NCBI RefSeq assembly: GCF_014268495.2
Contig: NZ_CP077087.1
Coordinates: forward strand, 3,723,501 to 3,787,500
DNA length: 64,000 nt
Direction: 5' to 3'
Source of the DNA: Pseudomonas monsensis
GTDB lineage: Bacteria; Pseudomonadota; Gammaproteobacteria; Pseudomonadales; Pseudomonadaceae
The position numbers and the translations under genes are program-made. Under the pieces are notes generated by a model. That model was not told the DNA's origin, did not search any database, and saw only the letters and a list, made by a program, of their open reading frames with translations. Positions 34,734 through 43,612 of the stretch are shown here, in pieces; position 1 is the stretch's first letter; each line of letters starts with the position of its first letter.

Positions 34734-36413
34734 ATGGCCACAACCTACACAACGTCCACCGGCAGTCCACCGCGCAGCGGCGGCATCACCAAGGAGGAGC
34801 GCAAGGTCATCTTCGCCTCGTCCCTCGGTACGGTTTTCGAGTGGTACGACTTTTACCTCTACGGCTCGCTGGCGGCGATCATCGCCAAACACTTCTTTGC
34901 CGGCGTCAACGAAACCACTGCGTTCATCTTTGCCCTGCTCGCCTTTGCGGCAGGGTTTGCCGTGCGGCCGTTCGGTGCAATTGTATTCGGCCGGCTCGGC
35001 GACATGATCGGGCGCAAACACACGTTCCTGATCACCATCGTGATCATGGGGATCTCGACCGCTATCGTCGGCTTGCTGCCCGGTTACGCGACCATTGGCG
35101 TCGCCGCGCCGATCATCCTGATCACCCTGCGCTTGCTGCAAGGCCTGGCGCTGGGCGGCGAGTATGGCGGCGCCGCGACTTACGTGGCCGAACACGCGCC
35201 ACGCAACAAGCGCGGCTTCTTCACCTCGTGGATTCAAACAACCGCAACGCTGGGCCTGTTTTTGTCGTTGCTGGTGATTCTCGCCTGCCGCACCGCGCTG
35301 GGCACCGAAGCGTTCGAAGCCTGGGGCTGGCGCATTCCGTTCCTGCTGTCGATTCTGCTGCTGATCATCTCGGTGTACATCCGCCTGCAACTGAGCGAGT
35401 CGCCGGTGTTCCAGAAAATGAAGGCCGAAGGCAAGGCATCGAAAGCGCCGCTGACCGAATCCTTCGCCCGTTGGAACAACCTGAAAGTGGTGATCATGTC
35501 GCTGCTCGGCGGCACGGCTGGCCAGGCCGTGGTCTGGTACACCGGGCAGTTCTATGCGCTGTTCTTCCTGTTGCAGACCCTGAAGATCGACCCACAGACC
35601 GCTAACCTGCTGATCGCCGGTTCACTGCTGATCGGCACACCGTTTTTCGTGATTTTCGGTAGCCTCTCCGACCGCATCGGGCGCAAGCCGATCATCATGG
35701 CCGGGTGCATTCTGGCGGCGCTGACCTACTTCCCGATCTTCCATGCGCTGACCCAGTACGGAAATCCCGACGTGTTCATCGCCCAGGAGAAGAACCCGGT
35801 CAAAGTGATCGCCAATCCCGATCAGTGTTCGTTCCAGTTCGACCCGGTGGGCAAGGCCCGATTCACCAGTTCCTGTGACCTGGCCAAGACCCTGCTGGCG
35901 AAACGGGCGATCCCGTATGAGAACGTGATTGCCGAACCCGGCACCATCGCGCAAGTGCGCATTGGCGACAAAGTGGTCGAGAGTTTCGAAGGCAGTGCGC
36001 TGCCCGCTGCCGACTTCAAGACGCGCAACGATGCCTTTACCGCGACCCTCGGCACCGCACTCAAGGACGCCGGTTACCCGGAGAAAGCCGACCCGGCAAA
36101 AACCAACGAGCCAATGGTGCTGCTCTTGCTGACCGTGCTGGTGATCTACGTGACCATGGTCTATGGCCCGATCGCCGCGTGGCTGGTGGAACTGTTCCCG
36201 ACGCGCATCCGCTACACCTCGATGTCGCTGCCCTATCACATTGGTAACGGCTGGTTTGGCGGCTTCCTCCCGACGGTGGCGTTCGCCATGGTCGCCGCCA
36301 CCGGCGATATCTATTACGGCTTGTGGTACCCGATCGTGATTGCCGTGATGACCGCGGTACTCGGCATATTCTTCCTGCCGGAAACCAAGGATCGCGACAT
36401 TCTCAAGGATTGA
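34734..36413 (+). CDS. MFS transporter, metabolite:H+ symporter (MHS) type
   Basis: A 559-residue MFS permease of the proline/betaine-type MHS family: FASSLGTVFEWYDFYLYGSL at the start, the loop motif GRLGDMIGRKHTFLI and LALGGEYGGAATYVAEHAP. It is about 120 residues longer than usual because a soluble, probably periplasmic insert (about residues 345-455, with several Cys) sits between two C-terminal helices. Substrate unknown; related permeases move organic acids or betaines. A degenerate copy of its last 68 bases occurs at 50444-50511. Confidence 0.9.
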   Translation: MATTYTTSTGSPPRSGGITKEERKVIFASSLGTVFEWYDFYLYGSLAAIIAKHFFAGVNETTAFIFALLAFAAGFAVRPFGAIVFGRLGDMIGRKHTFLITIVIMGISTAIVGLLPGYATIGVAAPIILITLRLLQGLALGGEYGGAATYVAEHAPRNKRGFFTSWIQTTATLGLFLSLLVILACRTALGTEAFEAWGWRIPFLLSILLLIISVYIRLQLSESPVFQKMKAEGKASKAPLTESFARWNNLKVVIMSLLGGTAGQAVVWYTGQFYALFFLLQTLKIDPQTANLLIAGSLLIGTPFFVIFGSLSDRIGRKPIIMAGCILAALTYFPIFHALTQYGNPDVFIAQEKNPVKVIANPDQCSFQFDPVGKARFTSSCDLAKTLLAKRAIPYENVIAEPGTIAQVRIGDKVVESFEGSALPAADFKTRNDAFTATLGTALKDAGYPEKADPAKTNEPMVLLLLTVLVIYVTMVYGPIAAWLVELFPTRIRYTSMSLPYHIGNGWFGGFLPTVAFAMVAATGDIYYGLWYPIVIAVMTAVLGIFFLPETKDRDILKD

Positions 36414-36422
36414 ACCGAATCC

Positions 36423-36459
36423 CTGTAGGCGCTGCCGCAGGCTGCGGTAGCGCCTACAG
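36423..36459. repeat. REP hairpin
   Basis: ctgtaggcgctgccgcag then gctgcggtagcgcctacag, a near-perfect palindrome of the REP type just past the MFS stop; it may also end transcription. Confidence 0.75.
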
Positions 36460-36494
36460 CGATTGGCGCAAGCGCATAAATGACCGCTCGTCGC

Positions 36495-36516
36495 CACCTG
36501 TAAGATCTGACAGGTG
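36495..36516. promoter_or_regulatory. 22-bp palindrome, copy 1 (one mismatch)
   Basis: Arms cacctgta / gacaggtg around agatct, 61 bases before the ATG of the first Ig-like gene. The other three copies are perfect. With no loop or T-run it looks more like a dimer-protein binding site than a terminator. Confidence 0.55.
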
Positions 36517-36577
36517 CGCTTTACCCCACAACGCGCTCTGATAACTCCTGCCGGTCCACCACGCAGGAGCCTCATTC

Positions 36578-39304
36578 ATGATCACCTCAACCCCACCGGA
36601 CAACAACGTCCCCGTCCTGAGGCCGCCAATCGTCAACGGCCAAACCAGGCCCGTGGTAGGTGCACACATCGGTCTGCCCCTGGTGGCCTACGACCTGGTC
36701 ACCGACGGTAAAGGCGCGGTTGTCCTCGTCGACCCTCCGCTGGACGACACCATGGACCCCAACGATGTCATGGAGCTTTGGCTTGAAGGCGAGTCGGCTG
36801 CACTGGACAGCAAAACCATTGAGGATCCGGATGTGCGCACCACGTTGCGCATTCCCAAGGACCGACTGCACCCGGACAAGGTCAACGTGCTGTACTACAC
36901 CATCAGGCGTGGCAGTAACAATCGAGGCGAATCCACGCCGCTGGAAATACTCTATAACCGCATCCGTCCGGGCCTGAAGGATCGGTACGACGCCCCCGGC
37001 GGCCATTCCGAACTCGAGTTGCTGCTGCCGGAGGTCATCAGAAATGGCGTCGATCCCGATTTCGTCGACGCGCAGGTCAGCGTTTCATACCCGTACTGCA
37101 GGGCCTACGACAGCATTACCCTCAAATGCAACGGCGAGCAGATGACCGTCAAGGTGAAGCCGACCGAGGCTCCACCACCCCCTAACCCAGGCTCGGAAGT
37201 CCCGATCACCATTCACTTCACTGTGGATCGCGCATTTCTCGACAAGGCCAAACGGCTGGACCAGAAACTGCATTTTTCCTACACCGTCACCGACCAGATT
37301 GGCAACGGCCCGGACACTGACGCGCCGTGGTCGCCGGTGCAGACCGTGGATGAGGATCTGGATGGTACGCGCCTGCCGATGCCGATTCTGCTGGAACGCA
37401 AAGAAGACTTTCCGGGGGATGACGCGAGCATCATTGACCTTGAGAAACTCGCCGGCAATCCGTTGCTGATCGTTGTGATGACGGCGGACAACCGTTTTGT
37501 CGTGGGCGATGACGTCATCGCGACCTATACCGCAACAAACACAGGCCAACCCGCCGATGTAGTAATACCCGTTTCCGGCAAAGTGGAAGCGGATCCTTTC
37601 GGCGCGAAGAAAACCTTGTTCCTTGAAATCGCCAACGACAAGATTTTCCCTGGCAGTAGCGTGACGGTCACCTACGAGTTGCGCAGGTCCAACGGTGATC
37701 TGGTGGCCAACTCCAACACGGCTAAAGCAACGGTGACAGGGACCAACCCGATAGAACTGCTGCCGCCATTTCTGGTGGCACCGGCGGTCGACCCGATTGA
37801 TGTGCTGGCCTATCCGAACGGCGTGACGGTGCGGATCGAATACCTCCAGGCCCTTGACGGGGACAAAGCTCGGCTGGTGGAGGTCAATCCGCCGGCGGGT
37901 GCGCCGAAGTTTCCATTGGTGCCATTCAATGCCAATAAGCGGGTGAACACGGTGCTGAGTCCGGCGTTTCTAGAGGCTCGGCAAGGCCAGGTGATCGAAC
38001 TGCATTGGAACCTGAATCGCAACAATCAACAGGCTGGTCGCTCAACAGAGCTGAACTTAACGATATTGAAACTTCCTGCGGTCCTGTTTTTTATCAACGC
38101 CCCTTACCTCATCGCCCCTGCGGGTCGATTGAAAGAAGTCGTTATTCGCGTTGGCTCCGAGGCTCAACCGATTGCGGATGCGAAAGTGACGCTGACCCTT
38201 CCTGATGGCTTCAGATACGCCGATGGCGGCTCGGGTGATCGCGAGTTCATTAGCGATGCTTTGGGTTTGATCACCGTTAATGACATTAAAGGTTCGAGCC
38301 GTCCGGGCGAAGTCGCCCTGATTGCGACCCATGCAGGTCGAACAGAAAGCGCTACGGTCGTTGTTCAGGCTCATGGGCCGGTTGGCAGGATTGAGATGGT
38401 AGCCCAGCCTCACACGATCATCTTCAGTCGAGATGGCAAGAGGGCCTATGTCGGTTGTGATTCCCCAGAATCCATCGCTGTCATTGATACCGCCTCGAAC
38501 ACCGTAATAGACAGATACTTGGTCGGGACCGTCCAGTATGATTTTGCTTTAAGCCCAGACGACAAATTCCTGTATGTCACCGCTGTGCTTAATGCAAAAA
38601 ACACGCTCTACATCCTTGAAGCGGCCACAGGGAAAACAGTCAAAACAATAGAAAGCACGCAGGACCAGACACATATATTTTTCAAGCCAGATGGAACAGA
38701 GTTTTTTAGGTGCCTTCATGGATATGGAATCTCTCTCACTAATACAGCAACAGAGCTTCCGCGCAGCCTGGCTACTCTAAAAAACCCAGCATCAGGTACA
38801 TTTACTAATGACGGGAAACTTCTTTACGTGTGTATCACTACCCCGGGATCTTCTGTCGCGGTGATCGAAACCGCCACCCTCAAGGTGCTGCGTAATATCA
38901 CCATAACCCCAAAAGCAAGTTACTGCGCGCTCAGCCCTGATAACAGCCGCCTATATGTCGTCCATTACAGCGATACCCCGTATCCAGGGGTGACGGTAAT
39001 CGACACCAGCAACGACAAGCCCATCACGAACATACCGACAGCTCAATCCATGCACCTCGTATTAAGTTCAGGTGGAGACTTTCTATATGTCCCATCCCGA
39101 GCAAGCCAATCGGTACTGGTGATTGACACAAAAAACTTCAGCACTCGCAACATCCCGGCACCCGGTAGTTATCATGGACTTGCCCTCACCCCAGATGACT
39201 CGCGCCTTTTTGTGTGTCTCGCTGATAGCCGTGCGATAGATGTCTTTCAGATTGACAATACAGCAGATAATTTAGGATGGAGCGAACCCGGTTTACAGCC
39301 ATAA
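36578..39304 (+). CDS. Modular Ig-like protein A with C-terminal beta-propeller
   Basis: A 908-residue protein, first of four paralogues. It has two N-terminal Ig-like modules shared with the others (HSELELLLPEVIRNGVDPDF, SYPYCRAYD, FSYTVTDQIGNGPDTD) and a third near residues 290-390. The PIDVLAYPNGV module follows (about 405-490), then a Big1-like domain (about 505-610). The unique C-terminus (about 620-900) is a YVTN-type beta-propeller with repeats such as AVIDTASNTVIDRYLVG and VTVIDTSNDKPITNI. No Sec signal peptide or membrane anchor is seen, which is odd for Ig-like proteins. The start follows cgcaggagcctcattc. A surface or secreted binding protein is inferred. Confidence 0.75.
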   Translation: MITSTPPDNNVPVLRPPIVNGQTRPVVGAHIGLPLVAYDLVTDGKGAVVLVDPPLDDTMDPNDVMELWLEGESAALDSKTIEDPDVRTTLRIPKDRLHPDKVNVLYYTIRRGSNNRGESTPLEILYNRIRPGLKDRYDAPGGHSELELLLPEVIRNGVDPDFVDAQVSVSYPYCRAYDSITLKCNGEQMTVKVKPTEAPPPPNPGSEVPITIHFTVDRAFLDKAKRLDQKLHFSYTVTDQIGNGPDTDAPWSPVQTVDEDLDGTRLPMPILLERKEDFPGDDASIIDLEKLAGNPLLIVVMTADNRFVVGDDVIATYTATNTGQPADVVIPVSGKVEADPFGAKKTLFLEIANDKIFPGSSVTVTYELRRSNGDLVANSNTAKATVTGTNPIELLPPFLVAPAVDPIDVLAYPNGVTVRIEYLQALDGDKARLVEVNPPAGAPKFPLVPFNANKRVNTVLSPAFLEARQGQVIELHWNLNRNNQQAGRSTELNLTILKLPAVLFFINAPYLIAPAGRLKEVVIRVGSEAQPIADAKVTLTLPDGFRYADGGSGDREFISDALGLITVNDIKGSSRPGEVALIATHAGRTESATVVVQAHGPVGRIEMVAQPHTIIFSRDGKRAYVGCDSPESIAVIDTASNTVIDRYLVGTVQYDFALSPDDKFLYVTAVLNAKNTLYILEAATGKTVKTIESTQDQTHIFFKPDGTEFFRCLHGYGISLTNTATELPRSLATLKNPASGTFTNDGKLLYVCITTPGSSVAVIETATLKVLRNITITPKASYCALSPDNSRLYVVHYSDTPYPGVTVIDTSNDKPITNIPTAQSMHLVLSSGGDFLYVPSRASQSVLVIDTKNFSTRNIPAPGSYHGLALTPDDSRLFVCLADSRAIDVFQIDNTADNLGWSEPGLQP

Positions 39305-39363
39305 CAGGCAATCAGGGAACAGAAAAAACTTTTCACTGGAACAATCATCGCTCGGTAGTTAGT

Positions 39364-39430
39364 GCAAAAGATCGCAGCCTTCGGCGACTCCTGCAAAAAT
39401 CAGGAACTGCCGAAAGCTGCGATCTTTTGC
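39364..39430. repeat. REP-type hairpin, copy 1 of the island cassette
   Basis: gcaaaagatcgcag (39364-39377) pairs with ctgcgatcttttgc (39417-39430), with a second nested stem in between. It follows gene A and is repeated after genes B, C and D. Confidence 0.75.
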
Positions 39431-39506
39431 TTTTGAGGGCTTACCCGATTCGAACCGGTCCGCTAACAGTTAGCCGCACCCTGACCACTCGTCGCAAACC
39501 CCAACG

Positions 39507-39528
39507 CACCTGTCAGATCTGACAGGTG
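39507..39528. promoter_or_regulatory. 22-bp palindrome, copy 2 (perfect)
   Basis: Arms cacctgtc / gacaggtg around agatct, 63 bases before the gene B start. It is preceded by two shorter dyads shared with copies 3 and 4 (gctaacagttagc and ccgattcgaaccgg). Confidence 0.6.
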
Positions 39529-39591
39529 CCAACTTCGCCTTCCCGGCGCCTAATCACTCCATCGCCCCCCCACTCGGCAGGAGTGCCTTCA

Positions 39592-42500
39592 ATGCTCGTC
39601 CAACCCCGCAAAGACATCAACACACTCGCCTTGAACGATCCGGAAATCACGGGCGGCGTGCTGTTGCCCGACGGCATCTGGGGGGTCAACCTCGCGGCCG
39701 CGCGACTCAACTTTCCCGACAAGGGATTGAAGTGCCAGATCCCGCCCTGGAACAACATGGACGAGGGCGACAAGGTCGAACTGCTGCTCCATGGCGCGGT
39801 GATGGATCAAAAAACCATCTACGACACCAGCGAAATCGGCGAGCGTGTCACCCTGTTCGTACCGCCGAATCGGTTGCTGACCGGGGCCTCGACACTGTCC
39901 TACAAAGTGACCCGCTTTTCCCAGCGACCCGAGGAAGGCCCGACACTCACCCTCTTCGTCAAACTCGAACTGCCCGGCGGCCAGGACACCGACCCTGACT
40001 ATGGTCACTCCGAACTGGCCATTGCCTTCCTGCCAGAGAGTGTCGTGCGCGACGGGGTCGACAAGGACAACGTCAAGGACGGCGTGGTGGTGATTGTCGC
40101 TCCCAAATCCGGCTCCGGCCTGCCCTACCCCAATGCCGCCGTGGGGGATGTGATCCATGTCGGGTGGGCCGGTCAAACCGTACTGTCCGCCCCCCTCACC
40201 CAGGCCCAGGTCGACGCCCCTGATGCCAACCCGGTCAGGATCCTCATCGACGAAGCCACCCTGCTGGCGGCCGGGGATTCGGACCTCGCCGGCCTGTCCG
40301 TCAGCTACATGATCCGCGACCGTGTGCTCAACCAGTCCGAAGACTGGTGCAAGGAGGCGCGCATCGTCGTCGACACCGGTAATTCGCGGCTGCTAGCGCC
40401 GATCCTTAAACAGGCTGACGGGCTTATTCTGGATCTGGAAAAACTCGGTGATGACCTCCCGCTGCTGAAGGTCTGGGCTGAGGATTCAAATGAGTTCAGT
40501 CGGGGCGATGTCATCGTCATGCGCCTCACCGGCACCACGGCCGAAGACAAATCCGTCGACATCGTCGTGCGCCAGAGCATTGATAAAAACCCGCCGGTGG
40601 AGGTCGATATCCTGCACAGCAACCCTGGCCTGCGTTCGCTGGGGACACGCTCAGCCATTTATTCCTACGGACTGGAGCGCAACGGCAAGATCATCCAGCG
40701 CTCCAAGTCACGCACCATCACTGTCGTCGGCGAACCGACACGTCTGGCGGCACCGATTGCGCTGGATGCGCCGCAGGGGGCACTCGACCCGGACGCAGCC
40801 AACTACCGCATCCGCATTCCCTACGATCTGTCGATCACCGCAGATAATGCCATCGAACTGAAATGGTTCGGCACCCGCCCCGACAACACCAGCTACGACC
40901 CGGCACTGGACTGGTATTTTCCCACGGAGGAAGAAGCCAGCGCCCCGGCCGGTTTCATCATCACCGTCGAAGGCCGGCACGGCAAAACCCTGGAAGGCGG
41001 CTCGCTGGATCTGTCGTACAACCTGCTCAGCGCAGGGGAAAACGACGAGATCATCAGCCGCGCCTCACAACACGCCGCGCGCTTGATCGTCGGCGAACCG
41101 AAATTCGAACTGGTGCCACCGATCGTCCTCGGCGAAAAGGACGGCGCGCTGGAACCGGCTGATCTGCCCGGCGGCGTCGGCAAACTCACCGCTCCGCGCC
41201 CGGTGGCCAGGCCGACCGAAGCAAACGATATCGTCACCTACACCTGGTTCGGCGAAGTCAGCGGCGAGAAGGTAGATTTCAAAAAGCTCAATGCACTGTC
41301 CAAGGACAAGGACGTCGACTTCACGCTGGATGCGGCGTTTGTGGCGCAACACATCGAACCCAACCGCGGGAAGAAGGTGACGGTGCGGTATCGGATTTTT
41401 CGGGATGCGAGCAAGGACACAAGTTATTCCAATGTGCTGGAGTTTGTGGTGGGGCAAGCTGAATCAGCGAAATTGCCCGCTGCCGTCATCAAGGAAGCCA
41501 AGGGCGACCAATTGAACCCGGACGATGTAACCGATGGCGCCACCGTCGTGATCGCGGCCGAAGCTCAGTTGAAGTCCGCCGATGAAGTCAGCGTCACCGT
41601 AGAGGGGCAAAATACCGTCCCTCTTCCTGCGTACACCGTAAAGCCTGACGAAGCCGATAAAGAGCTGTCGTCGATCAAAATCCCGCACAGTGTAATCAAC
41701 GCCGAACAAGGCAATCCCATCGCGTTAAGTTACACCGTCAAGCGCCTGGCAGGAGGAGTGGACGGCCCCTCAGATCCGACGATATACGACGTCACCGAAG
41801 TGTTCGTACCCATCGAATTGCAACTGCCATTTCTGGTGGCGCCGGCGGTCGACCCTATCGATGTACTGGAGTATCCGCAGGGCGTGACGATACGCATCGA
41901 GTACCTCCAGGCACTGGACGATGATCGGGCACAGCTGATCGAGGTCAATCCACCCGCAGGTGCGCCGGAGTTTCCACTGGTGCCGTTCAACGCCAACAAA
42001 CGCACCAACACCCTGCTGACACAGGCTTTTCTGATCGCACGACAAGGCAAGCCCATGGTGTTTCGCTGGCACCTGAATCGCAATAATGCAGAGGTTGCCC
42101 GATCGCTTGAGCTGAACCTGAGCGTGTCGAAGATTAACGAGGGCGATACGCGTTTGCCGACGCCGCTCATTGATGGCAAGACCGGCAATGAACTCGACAT
42201 CCTGCTGTTGCTGCCCACCGCCCAGCTCACCGTTGCGACCTGGCCGCACGTCGAGGGTGAGCGACTGTGGTTGCAGTACGAAGGCAAGGACAATCAGGAC
42301 CAGACCGTGACCTTCGACGACCTTCGCGGTGAAGTGGGCGTGGGTGCATCAGGCTTGAGCCGGACGGTGCCGCTGGACTGGTTGAAAGACTTGAAAGATG
42401 GCAGTGAGTTGAAGGTGACGTTCAAGGTTAATTTTGATGGGGTGGCGAATACGGCAACGGCGGTTGGGTTTCCTCGGCGCATTTACACCGTCAGCACCGT

Positions 42501-43347
42501 GGAGGATGTGAAACCGACAATCGACTCAATCAAAGGCTTACCACCGAGCAACATCGAAATCCCGGACAACGGCTACACAGTAGAAACTTCAGTGATCCTC
42601 ATCGGTATAGCCGCAAGGGGCCAACAAGTTGATGTAGTGGATGGTGACGAATCTAAGGGTGAACCCTTCGCAAGTCCGACAGATGGAGAATGGAGGCTGA
42701 CTGTTACAGATCTGGACCTGGGCAGTCACAGTTTTACTGCCAAAGCACTGTACGGCTCTGGCGCATCGTCGCCGGCCAGAACACTGACAGTAGCGCCACC
42801 ATTCGTTATAGATACATCGACAATGCTCATCAACAGCGTTTCCGTAAAATACAACTGGCCAACCACCGGGCTTGAATCAATAGGTAACTCAAAAACAAGA
42901 ACCCCCACCGGCGGACTTGAACCGTACAGCTACGAGTCTAGCAATACAGCTGTAGCCACTGTTTCGAATCAGGGCGAAGTTAAACGCCTGAAAAACGGCA
43001 ACGTCACCATTACGGTGTACGACGCCGTTAGAAATTCTGTGAGCTATCCGGTCAGGCTGGAAAATGTGTGGCAAATGCACGTAAAAAATGTGGGTGCAGT
43101 AAATTTTGATGGGGCAGTGGCGTGGATGAACAGCCTCGGCGCCTCGCCAATGACGCAAGAAGCAGTCAATGATTTCTTACGCGTCTACCAGACTCCCTAT
43201 ACCTTCTTTGGGCAGAACGCCTGGTGGTGCACAACCGCTGGATGTTCCGGAAACGCTGCACTTCTTTTTGATCCATCCCCCCGCATTTCTCGATGTGAAA
43301 ATAAAGGAGGTCCAAACGGGGCTTGGGCATTGAAGCCATTCAACTAG
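39592..43347 (+). CDS. Modular Ig-like protein B, longest paralogue
   Basis: A 1251-residue protein built from about ten beta-rich modules. The N-terminal half repeats a pattern like GHSELAIAFLPESVVRDGVD and several LAAPI-type Ig modules. The shared modules follow: PIDVLEYPQGV (about 745-850), TRLPTPLIDGK (about 855-965) and a secretory-type Ig repeat (about 970-1065, ending HSFTAKALYGSGASSPARTL). A Big2-like domain (about 1085-1155) and a unique tip (about 1160-1251, FFGQNAWWCTTAGCSGNAAL) close it. ATG at 39592 follows ggcaggagtgccttca. No signal peptide. Bases 42061-42792 are nearly identical to gene C. Confidence 0.75.
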   Translation: MLVQPRKDINTLALNDPEITGGVLLPDGIWGVNLAAARLNFPDKGLKCQIPPWNNMDEGDKVELLLHGAVMDQKTIYDTSEIGERVTLFVPPNRLLTGASTLSYKVTRFSQRPEEGPTLTLFVKLELPGGQDTDPDYGHSELAIAFLPESVVRDGVDKDNVKDGVVVIVAPKSGSGLPYPNAAVGDVIHVGWAGQTVLSAPLTQAQVDAPDANPVRILIDEATLLAAGDSDLAGLSVSYMIRDRVLNQSEDWCKEARIVVDTGNSRLLAPILKQADGLILDLEKLGDDLPLLKVWAEDSNEFSRGDVIVMRLTGTTAEDKSVDIVVRQSIDKNPPVEVDILHSNPGLRSLGTRSAIYSYGLERNGKIIQRSKSRTITVVGEPTRLAAPIALDAPQGALDPDAANYRIRIPYDLSITADNAIELKWFGTRPDNTSYDPALDWYFPTEEEASAPAGFIITVEGRHGKTLEGGSLDLSYNLLSAGENDEIISRASQHAARLIVGEPKFELVPPIVLGEKDGALEPADLPGGVGKLTAPRPVARPTEANDIVTYTWFGEVSGEKVDFKKLNALSKDKDVDFTLDAAFVAQHIEPNRGKKVTVRYRIFRDASKDTSYSNVLEFVVGQAESAKLPAAVIKEAKGDQLNPDDVTDGATVVIAAEAQLKSADEVSVTVEGQNTVPLPAYTVKPDEADKELSSIKIPHSVINAEQGNPIALSYTVKRLAGGVDGPSDPTIYDVTEVFVPIELQLPFLVAPAVDPIDVLEYPQGVTIRIEYLQALDDDRAQLIEVNPPAGAPEFPLVPFNANKRTNTLLTQAFLIARQGKPMVFRWHLNRNNAEVARSLELNLSVSKINEGDTRLPTPLIDGKTGNELDILLLLPTAQLTVATWPHVEGERLWLQYEGKDNQDQTVTFDDLRGEVGVGASGLSRTVPLDWLKDLKDGSELKVTFKVNFDGVANTATAVGFPRRIYTVSTVEDVKPTIDSIKGLPPSNIEIPDNGYTVETSVILIGIAARGQQVDVVDGDESKGEPFASPTDGEWRLTVTDLDLGSHSFTAKALYGSGASSPARTLTVAPPFVIDTSTMLINSVSVKYNWPTTGLESIGNSKTRTPTGGLEPYSYESSNTAVATVSNQGEVKRLKNGNVTITVYDAVRNSVSYPVRLENVWQMHVKNVGAVNFDGAVAWMNSLGASPMTQEAVNDFLRVYQTPYTFFGQNAWWCTTAGCSGNAALLFDPSPRISRCENKGGPNGAWALKPFN

Positions 43348-43388
43348 GGAGCTGAACGGAGCCAAACCACATTTCCCCGTTTTTAGTA

Positions 43389-43453
43389 CAAAAGATCGCA
43401 GCCTTCGGCGACTCCTGCAAAAATCAGGAACTGCCGAAAGCTGCATCTTTTGC
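43389..43453. repeat. REP-type hairpin, copy 2 of the island cassette
   Basis: caaaagatcgcag pairs with ctgcatcttttg, with one base lost in the right arm relative to the other copies. It follows gene B. Confidence 0.75.
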
Positions 43454-43529
43454 TCTTGAGGACTTACCCGATTCGAACCGGTCCGCTAACAGTTAGCCGC
43501 ACCCCGACCACTCGTCGCAAACCCCAACG

Positions 43530-43551
43530 CACCTGTCAGATCTGACAGGTG
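43530..43551. promoter_or_regulatory. 22-bp palindrome, copy 3 (perfect)
   Basis: Same arms and centre as copy 2, 61 bases before the gene C start. The whole leader from here to the ATG is almost identical to copy 4. Confidence 0.6.
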
Positions 43552-43612
43552 CGCTTTACCCCGCAAAGCGCTCTGATAACTCCTGCCCGCCCACCGTCCA
43601 GGAGCCGTAAAC

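Noticed and set aside
39438..39490. tRNA-like T-arm text (gattcgaacc) in the island cassette
   Set aside because: Only a T-loop-like decamer and short dyads are present; no acceptor stem or full cloverleaf can be drawn in any of the three copies.
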